The position numbers and the translations under genes are program-made. From NCBI GenBank assembly GCA_026391795.1, contig JAPLDI010000045.1, forward strand, positions 24,778-88,777: DNA of 64,000 nucleotides, given 5' to 3'. A model generated the notes under the pieces. The model saw only the letters and a list, made by a program, of their open reading frames with translations. It was not told the origin of the DNA and made no database searches. This DNA comes from Bacteroidota bacterium. Its GTDB lineage: Bacteria; Bacteroidota; Bacteroidia; Bacteroidales; FEN-979. Positions 34,405-42,632 of the stretch are shown piece by piece (the first letter of the stretch is position 1; the number at the start of each line of letters is the position of its first letter).

Positions 34405-37095
34405 ATGAATAATACTGAAAAACAAATAAATACCTTTCAGGACGAACTGTTTCATGAACTATCTGACTTCCTGTCAACACAAAAAGCCAGATTCCCTTCT
34501 GATGAAATCCTGAAAATAGATCTTCATTGCCATGACCATAACAGCGACGTTCCGGATGAACTTCTCGGAAGGATCCTGAACCTCCCTGAAACATGGACCA
34601 GCTCCGAGCAGCTGATGGAAACCCTGATGAAGAATGATTGTGATACACTTACCATCACAAATCACAATAATACACGCTCCTGCTATGAATTAAGGGAAAA
34701 GGGCATCGATATTTTGACAGGTGCCGAATTCAGCGTCACCGTGCCCGATTTCGATATCGGTATTCATGTCCTGGCCTACGGTTTTACAAAAGATCAGGAG
34801 AAGATGATGATGAAGGTCCGGAAAAACGTTTATGCTTTCCAGGAGTTCGCCTTTCAAAATGATATCCCTACGATCTGGGCCCATCCCTTATACCATTATA
34901 GTATTAAAGGAACACCTCCTTTCAGTTTTTTCTCAAAAATGCTCCTGGTCTTTGAGCGTTTTGAAGTCCTCAACGGTCAGCGGGATACCTGGCAGAACAT
35001 GCTGGTCAAGGTCTGGCTCGAAAGCATTACCCCTGAGATGATTGATACCCTGGCTTCGGAAACGGGAATCGATCCGTTAAAATATTGCAGGAATCCATAT
35101 AAGAAGTCGATGTCGGGCGGGTCCGACAGCCACATGGGGATTTTCTCGGGAATGACCGGCACTTACCTTTATATTCCGGAGCTGAGAAAAAGACTGGAAA
35201 CCAGTACGAGGTCGGAACTGGCGCTTGAAGCGCTCCGGGAGGGAAGAATGGCACCTTACGGTTCTCACCAGAACAGCGAAAAACTCACCATTGCCTTCCT
35301 TGATTATGTCTGCCAGATCGCACTTTACCGGACGGATCCGGGCATGCTCAGGATCCTTCTTCATAAAGGGTCAGACCAGGAGAAGATCATTGCCCTGCTT
35401 ATATCCAATGGTTTTGCCGAGCTTCAGCGACACAAGGTGACGATGAATTTCGTTGAGGTGTTTCACAACTCTTTTCTGGGAAAAGCCCCCGGGTTTACAA
35501 AGCGCCTATTCGTCCCAAGGGTATACAAACCGGTATTCGATGATGCTTTGAAGATCGCGGCAAACTATACCAGTTCATCCGACCGTATCGTTGATAACTA
35601 CAAGGAAAACATTGCCTCCATCTACCATAAACTGAATTCGATTCTGTTCGGCAGACTGAATGTAAAGGTTGAAAAGATCCGTCAACAGGAAAATGGCATG
35701 GATATTACACTGAATAACCTGATCAACCATTTTGAGATTCCCAGTGAGTTCAGGGCTCTTCTGGAGAACACACGGAAAATTGCAACAAAACCGGAAGACC
35801 GGATGGAACTCCCTAATATTCCTGATCTTCTGGATGGACTTTCTTTCCCGCTCCTGGGTTCAGCGCTGATCCTTGCAGCACATTTTACCAGTTCCCGTGT
35901 CCTTTATACCACACGTCCCCTGTTGCAGACGTTTTCCGAAAAGATCGGCAAACTTGAACATCCGAAGAAAATGCTCTGGCTTACCGACACCTTTGGCGAC
36001 AACAATGGGGTTTCGATGGTACTCAAATCGATGCATGATGAGATCAAATCCAGGAATTTACCCATCGACATCATGGTTTGCAGCAATACCATCGAACCAG
36101 ACGATCATCTCATTGTAATGAAACCGGTGGCTGAATACAACCTGCCCCTTTACCGGGAACAGTCGATCCGGATTCCGGACTACCTTGAAATCCATCATAT
36201 TTTTCATGACGGCGAATACGACCGGCTGATCTGTTCAACGGAAGGGCCTATGGGTCTCGCTGCTTTATACCTGAAGAACGCCTACTCCGTCACCTCCTAT
36301 TTTTACCTTCACACGGACTGGGTCATGTTTGCAAAAAAAGTGCTCGACCTCGACCGTGGAAATCTTAACCGCTTCAGGCGCCTTCTCCGCGCTTTCTACA
36401 AATCCTTCGACGGATTGTTCGTGCTTAACTCCGACCAGGCAAAATGGCTCACCGGCAGGGAGATGGGGTTTGAACCGGAAACGGTTCATCCCACAGCTCA
36501 CTGGGCAGATGAGAATTTTGTTCCAGGGAAGGATTCGAGAAAGGATTTCCCCGGGGTTCAGGAGAGCGATCCTGTGGTTTTATTTGCCGGACGGATAAGC
36601 CATGAAAAAGGGGTCATGGAATTGCCGGAGATCGTAAGTGGGTTGAAAGAGACTTTTCCAAATCTGAAACTGATCGTGGCCGGTACCGGGCCGGCTGAAA
36701 ACGAGCTCAGGGAAGCCCTGCCGGAAGCAATTTTCCTTGGATGGGTCGACCATACTGAACTGCCCGGCATTTATTCCTCCGCTGATCTTCTGATCCTTCC
36801 ATCCAGGTTTGATACTTTCAGCTGTGTAGTCCTCGAAGCCCTGAGTTGCGGACTGCCTGTAATTGCCTGTAAAACCAAAGGGCCTAAAGATATCATCCTG
36901 GAGGGGACCAACGGATACCTTGTAAATTCCAATCCCGAATTCATTGAGAAAATGAATGGTTTTTTCAGGGATAAAACCACACAGGCAGAATTCCGGGAGA
37001 ATGCGCTGAGAAGAGCGAAGCAGTACAACAAGGAAATTATCATCAAACGCTTCCTGCAGCAAGTCGGACTCACCGGAACTGTTCATCCCGAATAA
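34405..37095 (+). CDS. Two-domain protein: PHP metallo-phosphoesterase-like domain fused to a GT4 glycosyltransferase
   Basis: 896 residues from ATG 34405 (an upstream ATG at 34333 would add a spurious 24-residue leader). The N-terminal PHP-like domain (~1-290) has the metal motifs 'KIDLHCHDHNSD', 'LTITNHNNTRS', 'GAEFSV', 'PTIWAHPLYHY' and 'GGSDSHMG'. A helical middle region (~300-510) is not recognised. A family-4 GT-B glycosyltransferase (~520-890) has 'DTFGDNNGVSMVL', 'HTDWVMFA', 'FAGRISHEKGVMELPEI', 'LIVAGTGPAENELREAL', 'FLGWVDHTELPGIYSSADLLILPSRFDTFSCVVLEALSCGLPVIA'. No signal peptide. Its stop overlaps the GH13 start (TAATG), so the two are translationally coupled and likely act on the same glycan. 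Substrates unknown. Confidence 0.85.
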   Translation: MNNTEKQINTFQDELFHELSDFLSTQKARFPSDEILKIDLHCHDHNSDVPDELLGRILNLPETWTSSEQLMETLMKNDCDTLTITNHNNTRSCYELREKGIDILTGAEFSVTVPDFDIGIHVLAYGFTKDQEKMMMKVRKNVYAFQEFAFQNDIPTIWAHPLYHYSIKGTPPFSFFSKMLLVFERFEVLNGQRDTWQNMLVKVWLESITPEMIDTLASETGIDPLKYCRNPYKKSMSGGSDSHMGIFSGMTGTYLYIPELRKRLETSTRSELALEALREGRMAPYGSHQNSEKLTIAFLDYVCQIALYRTDPGMLRILLHKGSDQEKIIALLISNGFAELQRHKVTMNFVEVFHNSFLGKAPGFTKRLFVPRVYKPVFDDALKIAANYTSSSDRIVDNYKENIASIYHKLNSILFGRLNVKVEKIRQQENGMDITLNNLINHFEIPSEFRALLENTRKIATKPEDRMELPNIPDLLDGLSFPLLGSALILAAHFTSSRVLYTTRPLLQTFSEKIGKLEHPKKMLWLTDTFGDNNGVSMVLKSMHDEIKSRNLPIDIMVCSNTIEPDDHLIVMKPVAEYNLPLYREQSIRIPDYLEIHHIFHDGEYDRLICSTEGPMGLAALYLKNAYSVTSYFYLHTDWVMFAKKVLDLDRGNLNRFRRLLRAFYKSFDGLFVLNSDQAKWLTGREMGFEPETVHPTAHWADENFVPGKDSRKDFPGVQESDPVVLFAGRISHEKGVMELPEIVSGLKETFPNLKLIVAGTGPAENELREALPEAIFLGWVDHTELPGIYSSADLLILPSRFDTFSCVVLEALSCGLPVIACKTKGPKDIILEGTNGYLVNSNPEFIEKMNGFFRDKTTQAEFRENALRRAKQYNKEIIIKRFLQQVGLTGTVHPE

Positions 37096-38738
37096 TGATA
37101 CAAAGCAATAACCACACGGTCTGGTGGAAGCATGGGGTCTTCTACCATATCTATCCCCGCAGCTTCTATGATTCCAACAATGACGGGATCGGCGATATCC
37201 GGGGCATCATCCGGAAACTGGAATACCTTTCAGAACTTGGTATTTCTGCAATCTGGATCTCCCCGCTCTATCAATCACCCATGCATGATTTCGGTTATGA
37301 TATTTCCGATTACCGGACGATTGATCCTGTTTTTGGCGACCTGGAGGATTTCAGGTCTCTTCTCAGGGAAGCCCATGAGCGCGGGATACGGATCATAATG
37401 GACCTGGTCATGAACCACACCTCGGTCGAACATCCCTGGTTCATCGAATCCTGTTCCTCCAGGGATAATCCCAAACGCGACTGGTATATCTGGCGCGATG
37501 GACTCTTCAGGGGCAAACCCAATAACTGGAGATCGGCATTCGGAAGCAGTGCATGGGAATATGACAAACCTACCGGACAGTATTATCTTCATTCCTTCCT
37601 GAAAGAGATGCCCGATCTGAACTGGCGGAATAAGGAGCTCAGGAACACCTATTTTAAGGAAGTCAGGTTCTGGCTCGATCTCGGTGTTGACGGGTTCAGG
37701 CTGGATGTGATCAACATGATCGTAAAGGATAAAAAGTTCAGGAATAATCCCCTCTTCTTCGGGATTCCCTGGATCCAGAAACATGTTTACACCAGGAACC
37801 GTCCAAAATCTATCAGGATCACCCATCTCCTGCGAAAACTGCTGGATGAATATGTTGACCGTATGTGCGTCGGTGAGATCTACTCACTTCCACCCGGTGA
37901 TCCTGCCCGTTCTGCTGGTTACCTCGGATCAGGTGATGACGCGATAAATCTTGCTTTTGATTTTTCACTGATGTTCCAGCCCTGGAATGCCAGGAAAGTC
38001 TGTGCCTGTCTTACAACGTGGTATGACCACATCCCTGTAAATGGCTGGGCCTGCAATGTCCTTTCCAATCACGATCTTTTCAGGAGCAATAGCCGGTTCG
38101 GGAAGAAAAAGAATTTTTACGAAAAGTCGAAGCTTCTAGCCGTTCTCCTGCTGACGGTAAAAGGTACTCCATTTATTTATTATGGTGAGGAGATCGGGAT
38201 GACAAACGGACGGCTGACAAAAAAGCAGATCGTCGATCCGCTCGGTAAGAAATTCTGGCCTCTTTTCAAGGGAAGAGACCGGGCCCGTACACCCATGCAA
38301 TGGACTCCCGGAAAAAATGCGGGCTTTTCCGAAGCCAGCCCCTGGCTTCCGGTAAACCCTGAATTTCCTGAATTAAATGTAGAAACAGAGTCATCAGATC
38401 CGGCATCGTTATTGAACCTTTACAGACAACTGATCCGACTGCGCAACGAAACAGAAACCCTTCAATCTGGCGATTGGGTACCCCTGATAAAAGGTGGAAA
38501 CGGGATACTTGCATTTCTCCGGATCCTGGGAGACGACAGCGTTCTTGTACTCCTGAATTTCAGAAATAAGATATCAAAAATATTCCTGCCGATACCTTCC
38601 AATGGGAATGTGCTGGTGTCGACGCACAGAGTGGAAGGATCCAACTTCAAATCCCTGGAGGATCGTTTATTCCCTTATGAGGCAATAGCTGTGCGACTGA
38701 ATGACACACGCCCAGAGAGTCACAAACCGTTCTCTTAA
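37095..38738 (+). CDS. GH13 alpha-glucosidase / trehalose-synthase-like enzyme
   Basis: 547 residues. GH13 regions: 'GVFYHIYPRSFYDSNNDGIGDIRGI' at the start, 'DLVMNHTS', 'GFRLDVIN' (nucleophile Asp), 'CVGEIYSLP' (acid/base Glu) and 'VLSNHDLFRS' (transition-state Asp). 'RDRARTPMQWTPGKNAGFSEA.PWLPV' is typical of the oligo-1,6-glucosidase/alpha-glucosidase subfamilies, and a C-terminal beta domain is present. No signal peptide, so cytosolic. It cleaves or transfers alpha-glucosyl units; the exact linkage cannot be read from sequence. The start overlaps the stop of the PHP-glycosyltransferase gene by one base. Confidence 0.9.
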   Translation: MIQSNNHTVWWKHGVFYHIYPRSFYDSNNDGIGDIRGIIRKLEYLSELGISAIWISPLYQSPMHDFGYDISDYRTIDPVFGDLEDFRSLLREAHERGIRIIMDLVMNHTSVEHPWFIESCSSRDNPKRDWYIWRDGLFRGKPNNWRSAFGSSAWEYDKPTGQYYLHSFLKEMPDLNWRNKELRNTYFKEVRFWLDLGVDGFRLDVINMIVKDKKFRNNPLFFGIPWIQKHVYTRNRPKSIRITHLLRKLLDEYVDRMCVGEIYSLPPGDPARSAGYLGSGDDAINLAFDFSLMFQPWNARKVCACLTTWYDHIPVNGWACNVLSNHDLFRSNSRFGKKKNFYEKSKLLAVLLLTVKGTPFIYYGEEIGMTNGRLTKKQIVDPLGKKFWPLFKGRDRARTPMQWTPGKNAGFSEASPWLPVNPEFPELNVETESSDPASLLNLYRQLIRLRNETETLQSGDWVPLIKGGNGILAFLRILGDDSVLVLLNFRNKISKIFLPIPSNGNVLVSTHRVEGSNFKSLEDRLFPYEAIAVRLNDTRPESHKPFS

Positions 38739-39006
38739 AGGAAATCAATCCTGCCCCCTCAATTTACACCTCAGTTTCGCTCTTCCTGCAACGAGTAAGC
38801 TATTGGAGCTTCTTCTACAGATCTGAGGGAAGGAGAGGTCTTTGATACCCGCCTGCCTGTTATTGACTTAGGGCAAACGAACATTCCGCGGAGGATAGGT
38901 AAACCATCAATACCCTCTTCCCTCTGACGGATCTTGTTTTTTTTTGGCTTCTACACTTTTTCCATTTTGTTCTTTGGTGTTCAAATCGTGTCAACTATTC
39001 TGTCCC

Positions 39007-39816
39007 TTATATGGGGTAATTACTCAATAACTGGGATGTTATCTGGTAAAATTCAAATTCTTCTTTTTTCCTCCTCGTGATCTCTTTAATCTTCAAAACG
39101 ATTGAATTGACCCCTTTTGCCTGTAGCATATTGTGGAATGTGCCCTCAAACCAGAGCCGGGTTCCGTCCTTACGGGTCACCTGGAATTCCAATTCTGATG
39201 CCAGGCGGGGCTGAATCAGAACATGATGGATGGCTTCCTTCATCTTATGCTTGTCCTCGGTAAGAAGAAAGGAGAGTTCATTGGATAGTTTTAACTCATC
39301 TTCTGTATATCCTGTCATTTCCGGAATATTTGAACTGACCGATGTGATTCTTTCGTCTGTGGAGAAGAACAGGAATCCATCGTTGAAGTTTTCAAGCAGC
39401 GACCTGAACCGCTGATCCTCCATTCCTGTTCCCCTTTCAAGCTTTCTTCCCGATGCAACATCAGAAACAAGGATGGCCAGGTAGCCGGGCTGGGGGATAA
39501 AAGTACGGATCCGCAAGTGTATCGGATCTCCTTCCCCTAGATTCTCCCTGTTCCGGAATTTCTTTTCGGCGGAAAGCGAGATGAACTCTTCCAGCCAGTC
39601 GAAACCAAGGAAATCGAGATCCTGTTTTACGGAGGAATAGTTTAATCCTATATAGTCATGTAATGAAATCCCTGTAATTTCTTCAAAGGGAACATTCACT
39701 TCGAGTATTGTGAAATCTGCGGGCATATTTTTCCTCTCAAAAACAATCTTCAGGATGACGAATCCGCTCTCGATCTCATCCAGTATTGTTTTCAGCATCT
39801 TTGTGTTTGCTTCCAT
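39007..39816 (-). CDS. PAS-domain protein without an output domain
   Basis: 269 residues, two PAS-like domains (~1-110 and ~130-265). The second has 'RFRSLLENFNDGFLFFSTDERITSVSSNIPEMTGYTEDEL' and the PAC-like end 'ELEFQVTRKDGTRLWFEGTFHNMLQAKGVNSIVLKIKEITRRKKEE'. The protein ends right after PAC with no kinase, GGDEF or DNA-binding domain. The 268-bp gap downstream (38739-39006) shows no remnant of one. It may act through a partner, or be a truncated sensor kinase. It lies 60 bp downstream of the GT4 gene on the same strand. Confidence 0.75.
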   Translation of the reverse strand: MEANTKMLKTILDEIESGFVILKIVFERKNMPADFTILEVNVPFEEITGISLHDYIGLNYSSVKQDLDFLGFDWLEEFISLSAEKKFRNRENLGEGDPIHLRIRTFIPQPGYLAILVSDVASGRKLERGTGMEDQRFRSLLENFNDGFLFFSTDERITSVSSNIPEMTGYTEDELKLSNELSFLLTEDKHKMKEAIHHVLIQPRLASELEFQVTRKDGTRLWFEGTFHNMLQAKGVNSIVLKIKEITRRKKEEFEFYQITSQLLSNYPI

Positions 39817-39876
39817 AAAAAAATTCCATGACAGGAAAGTGCTGAAAAGAAGCCGGAATAAATCCTTCTCCTGCTA

Positions 39877-41103
39877 CTACAGGGCAACTGCTTTTTCATA
39901 ATCATGCACTTCGAGAAATGATTTGATATCGTGATTTGAATGGTGCCGGTTGATGATTTCCTCATACTTTATATTGACTTCATCAATGATGGAATCCCAG
40001 TGTCGGTAGATGGACTTACGGGCTCCTTCCCCTGCACGCTTTATGGAAGCAGGATTTGCCTTCAGTTCGATGATCTTTTCTGCCAGCGATTCTGCGCTGT
40101 TGCTGATGAGAAAACCATTTACATTCTCGAGGATCCCTTCTGCAGAAGAGGTATTCCTGACGACAACGGAAGGAACGTCAAATGCAGCTGCTTCACGCAT
40201 GACAAGCGGGGCATTATCATAAATCGAAGGAAAAACGAAGAGGTCTGCACAGGCGAAGAGATGTTTCATTTTTGACCGTTCTGTGATCACCCCCTGAAAG
40301 AGAACATGATCGGCAACCCCGTACTGCCGGGCCATGGTTTTCATTTCCTTTGCAGCATAACCTTCTCCTGCAAAGACCATTTTAAACGACACTTTCTTCT
40401 CCTTCAGGATCTTCAGGGATTCCAATATGGTCCTGACATTTTTCTCCCACCGGTGCTGGCCAACAAAAAGGAGAACGAAATCATCATTGTCAGCCCCGAT
40501 TTCCTCAAGTCCCTTACGCCTGTATTTCAGATATTGTCCTTTTTCCGGGATATCAAAGTCGGTTCCGTTGGGCATGATTTCATACACACCCGTGAAGCCA
40601 TATTCCTTAAGTGTTTCACCCGTTGCCCGGTTGGGAACCCACACGACATCAACCCGGTTATAAAAATCCATCGTCATGGTCATCAGGAATTCAACAAACA
40701 TTTCTCCCGACAAAGCCTTCTTGAAATCGTCCCGGTATTTGGTGTGGAAGGTAGCAACGACCGGAATATCAAGCTTCCTTGCAAGTTTCAGTGCCAGTTG
40801 TCCGCTGATAAAGGGACAATGTGCATGGAGTATGTCAAAATTGTTCTTCGCAAGTTTTTTCTTGAATTTGAAATCAATCATCGGGAGTCCGACCCGGTAA
40901 GGGTTCATCCCGGGTAAAAGGACTGACTTGAACCGGATAACATGATAATCAACACGATCTTTGTAGTCATTCACATTGGGTGCCACAAGGCTGGCATTCC
41001 CGTGTTTTACATTCATCCAATGGGCATAATTGTGCGCGGTCATCCCTACGCCATCCATGATCGGAAAGTAGGAATCGTTGAACTGGCAGGAATTGATTTT
41101 CAT
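39877..41103 (-). CDS. Family 4 glycosyltransferase (diacylglycerol-glucosyltransferase-like)
   Basis: 408 residues, GT-B fold. N-terminal acceptor domain: 'DSYFPIMDGVGMTAHNYAHWMN', 'FDILHAHCPFISGQLALKLARKLDIPVVATFHTKYRDD'. Donor domain: 'PNGTDFDIP', 'LLFVGQHRWEKNVRTILESL', 'MVFAGEGYAAKEMK', 'DLFVFPSIYDNAPLVMREAAAFDVPSVV' with an E-x7-E-like motif. The acceptor domain resembles 1,2-diacylglycerol 3-glucosyltransferases, so a lipid acceptor is plausible but unproven. A clear -7 box precedes it. It may belong functionally with the PHP-GT and GH13 genes. Confidence 0.85.
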   Translation of the reverse strand: MKINSCQFNDSYFPIMDGVGMTAHNYAHWMNVKHGNASLVAPNVNDYKDRVDYHVIRFKSVLLPGMNPYRVGLPMIDFKFKKKLAKNNFDILHAHCPFISGQLALKLARKLDIPVVATFHTKYRDDFKKALSGEMFVEFLMTMTMDFYNRVDVVWVPNRATGETLKEYGFTGVYEIMPNGTDFDIPEKGQYLKYRRKGLEEIGADNDDFVLLFVGQHRWEKNVRTILESLKILKEKKVSFKMVFAGEGYAAKEMKTMARQYGVADHVLFQGVITERSKMKHLFACADLFVFPSIYDNAPLVMREAAAFDVPSVVVRNTSSAEGILENVNGFLISNSAESLAEKIIELKANPASIKRAGEGARKSIYRHWDSIIDEVNIKYEEIINRHHSNHDIKSFLEVHDYEKAVAL

Positions 41104-41119
41104 GTTACCGGGGTTTCCG

Positions 41120-41127
41120 CAAAGGTA
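41120..41127 (-). promoter_or_regulatory. -7 box TACCTTTG of the GT4 gene
   Basis: Minus-strand TACCTTTG fits TAnnTTTG and lies 16 bp before the ATG at 41103. Confidence 0.6.
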
Positions 41128-41237
41128 CCTTTACACCGGTCTGCCAGAGTTAAATAAACATTATGATAGCATTAAATTAGTGTAAATAGGAAGGGAGAGA
41201 AATGCTGATTCCGCTGCACTAAATTAATGCATAACAT

Positions 41238-42149
41238 CTAAGAAATAAACGTCACTTTCGTCCTCGGTCTTACGATGGCCTTTTTGAATGGAAACCGGGG
41301 ATAACCCACGATCATCGATTCCACGACTTCATTTTCGGCCGGGATCCTGAACATCTTCCGTAAAGGCTTGCTCTGGTTTACCGCCGGCCCGATCAGACCG
41401 ATGGCAGTGGCTCCAAGCCCCAGCGAATGAGCCGCCAGCAATGCATAGGTCAGGTAAATATGGGCATCCACGGTATGCTCCTCTGCCCCTTTCGGAGCAT
41501 GGAACAGGATCATTGCAGGGGCATTTCGTGTGATGTCGTCTATTCCTGAAGAACCATCATACAGTCCTTTTTTAATGTGGGGAGCGATAAAATTGACCAG
41601 GGTGTTCGCCGTCTCCTTCGGCATGATTTTCAGGAGTGACCAGCCGATGACAGGAACCCGGAGAATCTTTCCCAGCTGCAGGTATACCTTCGCCATGTAT
41701 GGAAATGCCTTTACAATCAGGCTCCTGTCATTCACTACCGTGATCTCGACGTTATCAGGATGAACACCGAAAGGGGCCGTTGCAAGCGCGTCAACGATCT
41801 TCTGCAGCTCCTCCATCGGAACCGGTTTGTCCCTGAACACCCTCACGGACCTCCGGGTAAGCAGAAAATCCATGAATGCAGCATGGTTCCAGTTTACAGG
41901 AGGCAGAGGCCTGAAATTATCTTCATACGACAGCCCTTCAATGGCGATCGCTGCTGTCTCACACATGGCCATGCAGTGACCGCAGCGGATACAGACATCC
42001 ACTTTCTCAGGCTTGAAATAAACTTCTTTGTGTTCATTCCGGGCAAGGATCCCGGCTGGACAAATGATGACGCACAGGTCACATCGGGTACATAGTCCGG
42101 GATCGATCACATGCGATGTTCCTTGTTTTGTTGCTATTTTTTCTACCAT
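41238..42149 (-). CDS. Nitroreductase-family protein with N-terminal 2[4Fe-4S] ferredoxin domain
   Basis: 303 residues. Residues ~15-75 hold two C-x2-C-x2-C-x3-C clusters ('CTRCDLCVIICP', 'CIRCGHCMAMC'). Residues ~90-300 form the FMN-dependent nitroreductase fold ('LLTRRSVRVFRDKPVPMEELQKIVDALATAPFG', 'NAPAMILFHAP', 'YLTYALLAAHSLGLGATAIGLIG', 'VESMIVGYPRFPF'). Such fusions move electrons from ferredoxin to FMN. The substrate is unknown. Soluble, monocistronic. Confidence 0.88.
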   Translation of the reverse strand: MVEKIATKQGTSHVIDPGLCTRCDLCVIICPAGILARNEHKEVYFKPEKVDVCIRCGHCMAMCETAAIAIEGLSYEDNFRPLPPVNWNHAAFMDFLLTRRSVRVFRDKPVPMEELQKIVDALATAPFGVHPDNVEITVVNDRSLIVKAFPYMAKVYLQLGKILRVPVIGWSLLKIMPKETANTLVNFIAPHIKKGLYDGSSGIDDITRNAPAMILFHAPKGAEEHTVDAHIYLTYALLAAHSLGLGATAIGLIGPAVNQSKPLRKMFRIPAENEVVESMIVGYPRFPFKKAIVRPRTKVTFIS

Positions 42150-42205
42150 AAAGGAATATTATTCTGTAAAAATACAAAACCGGAGATTCATAATAAAACG
42201 AAAGA

Positions 42206-42263
42206 CCTTAGAAAATCAGAAGTCAGAAATCAGATAACAGAGATCAGATAACAGATAACAGTT
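42206..42263. repeat. Degenerate (A)GATCAGATAACAG/GAAGTCAGA words
   Basis: Tandem degenerate words (TCAGAAGTCAGAAATCAG, then AGATCAGATAACAG twice) in the 483-bp gap upstream of secDF. They are related to the CAGAGGTC words at 26255-26313. Confidence 0.7.
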
Positions 42264-42323
42264 ATAAGATACCGGGTATTGGATATCGGAATTAAGATAA
42301 TAATTATCTCAAGATTTCATTTT

Positions 42324-42499
42324 CCAGCATCCCTGCCTGCGGCAGGCAGGCAGCATCCAGCATCCAGCATCCAGTATCGAGCATCCAGCATCAAGCATCC
42401 AGCTATCCAGCATCCGGCATCCAGCATCCAGCTATCCAGCATCCAGCTATCCAGCATCCGGCATCCAGCTATCCAGCTATCCAGCATCCAGCATCCTTT
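42324..42499. repeat. Array of 7-bp AGCATCC units with a 19-bp palindrome inside
   Basis: One AGCATCC unit, then palindrome CCTGCCTGCGGCAGGCAGG (42332-42350), then about 20 AGCATCC-type units, some with a CT insertion (AGCTATCC) or base changes (AGTATCG, GGCATCC). The unit is the reverse complement of GGATGCT at 31834-31952. Confidence 0.93.
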
Positions 42500-42542
42500 T
42501 CCGGTTTCCAGCTACCAATTTCCGTTATTCTGCCAATCTTAG

Positions 42543-42573
42543 TTGTTTAATTCGCAAGAAAATTCTATTTTTG
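42543..42573 (+). promoter_or_regulatory. Promoter of secDF (-33 TTG, -7 TATTTTTG)
   Basis: TTG at 42543-42545 and TATTTTTG at 42566-42573 are separated by 20 bp, the consensus Bacteroidota spacing. The leader to the ATG is 59 bp. Confidence 0.65.
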
Positions 42574-42632
42574 CAGGCTCTAAAAAAGAAGGGTTTAAAA
42601 ATCAGATCTAATTTATTTAAAATCAGAGTCTC

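Noticed and set aside
38739..39006. Possible gene remnant between the GH13 and PAS genes
   Set aside because: No frame shows a recognisable motif; it is left as plain intergenic DNA.
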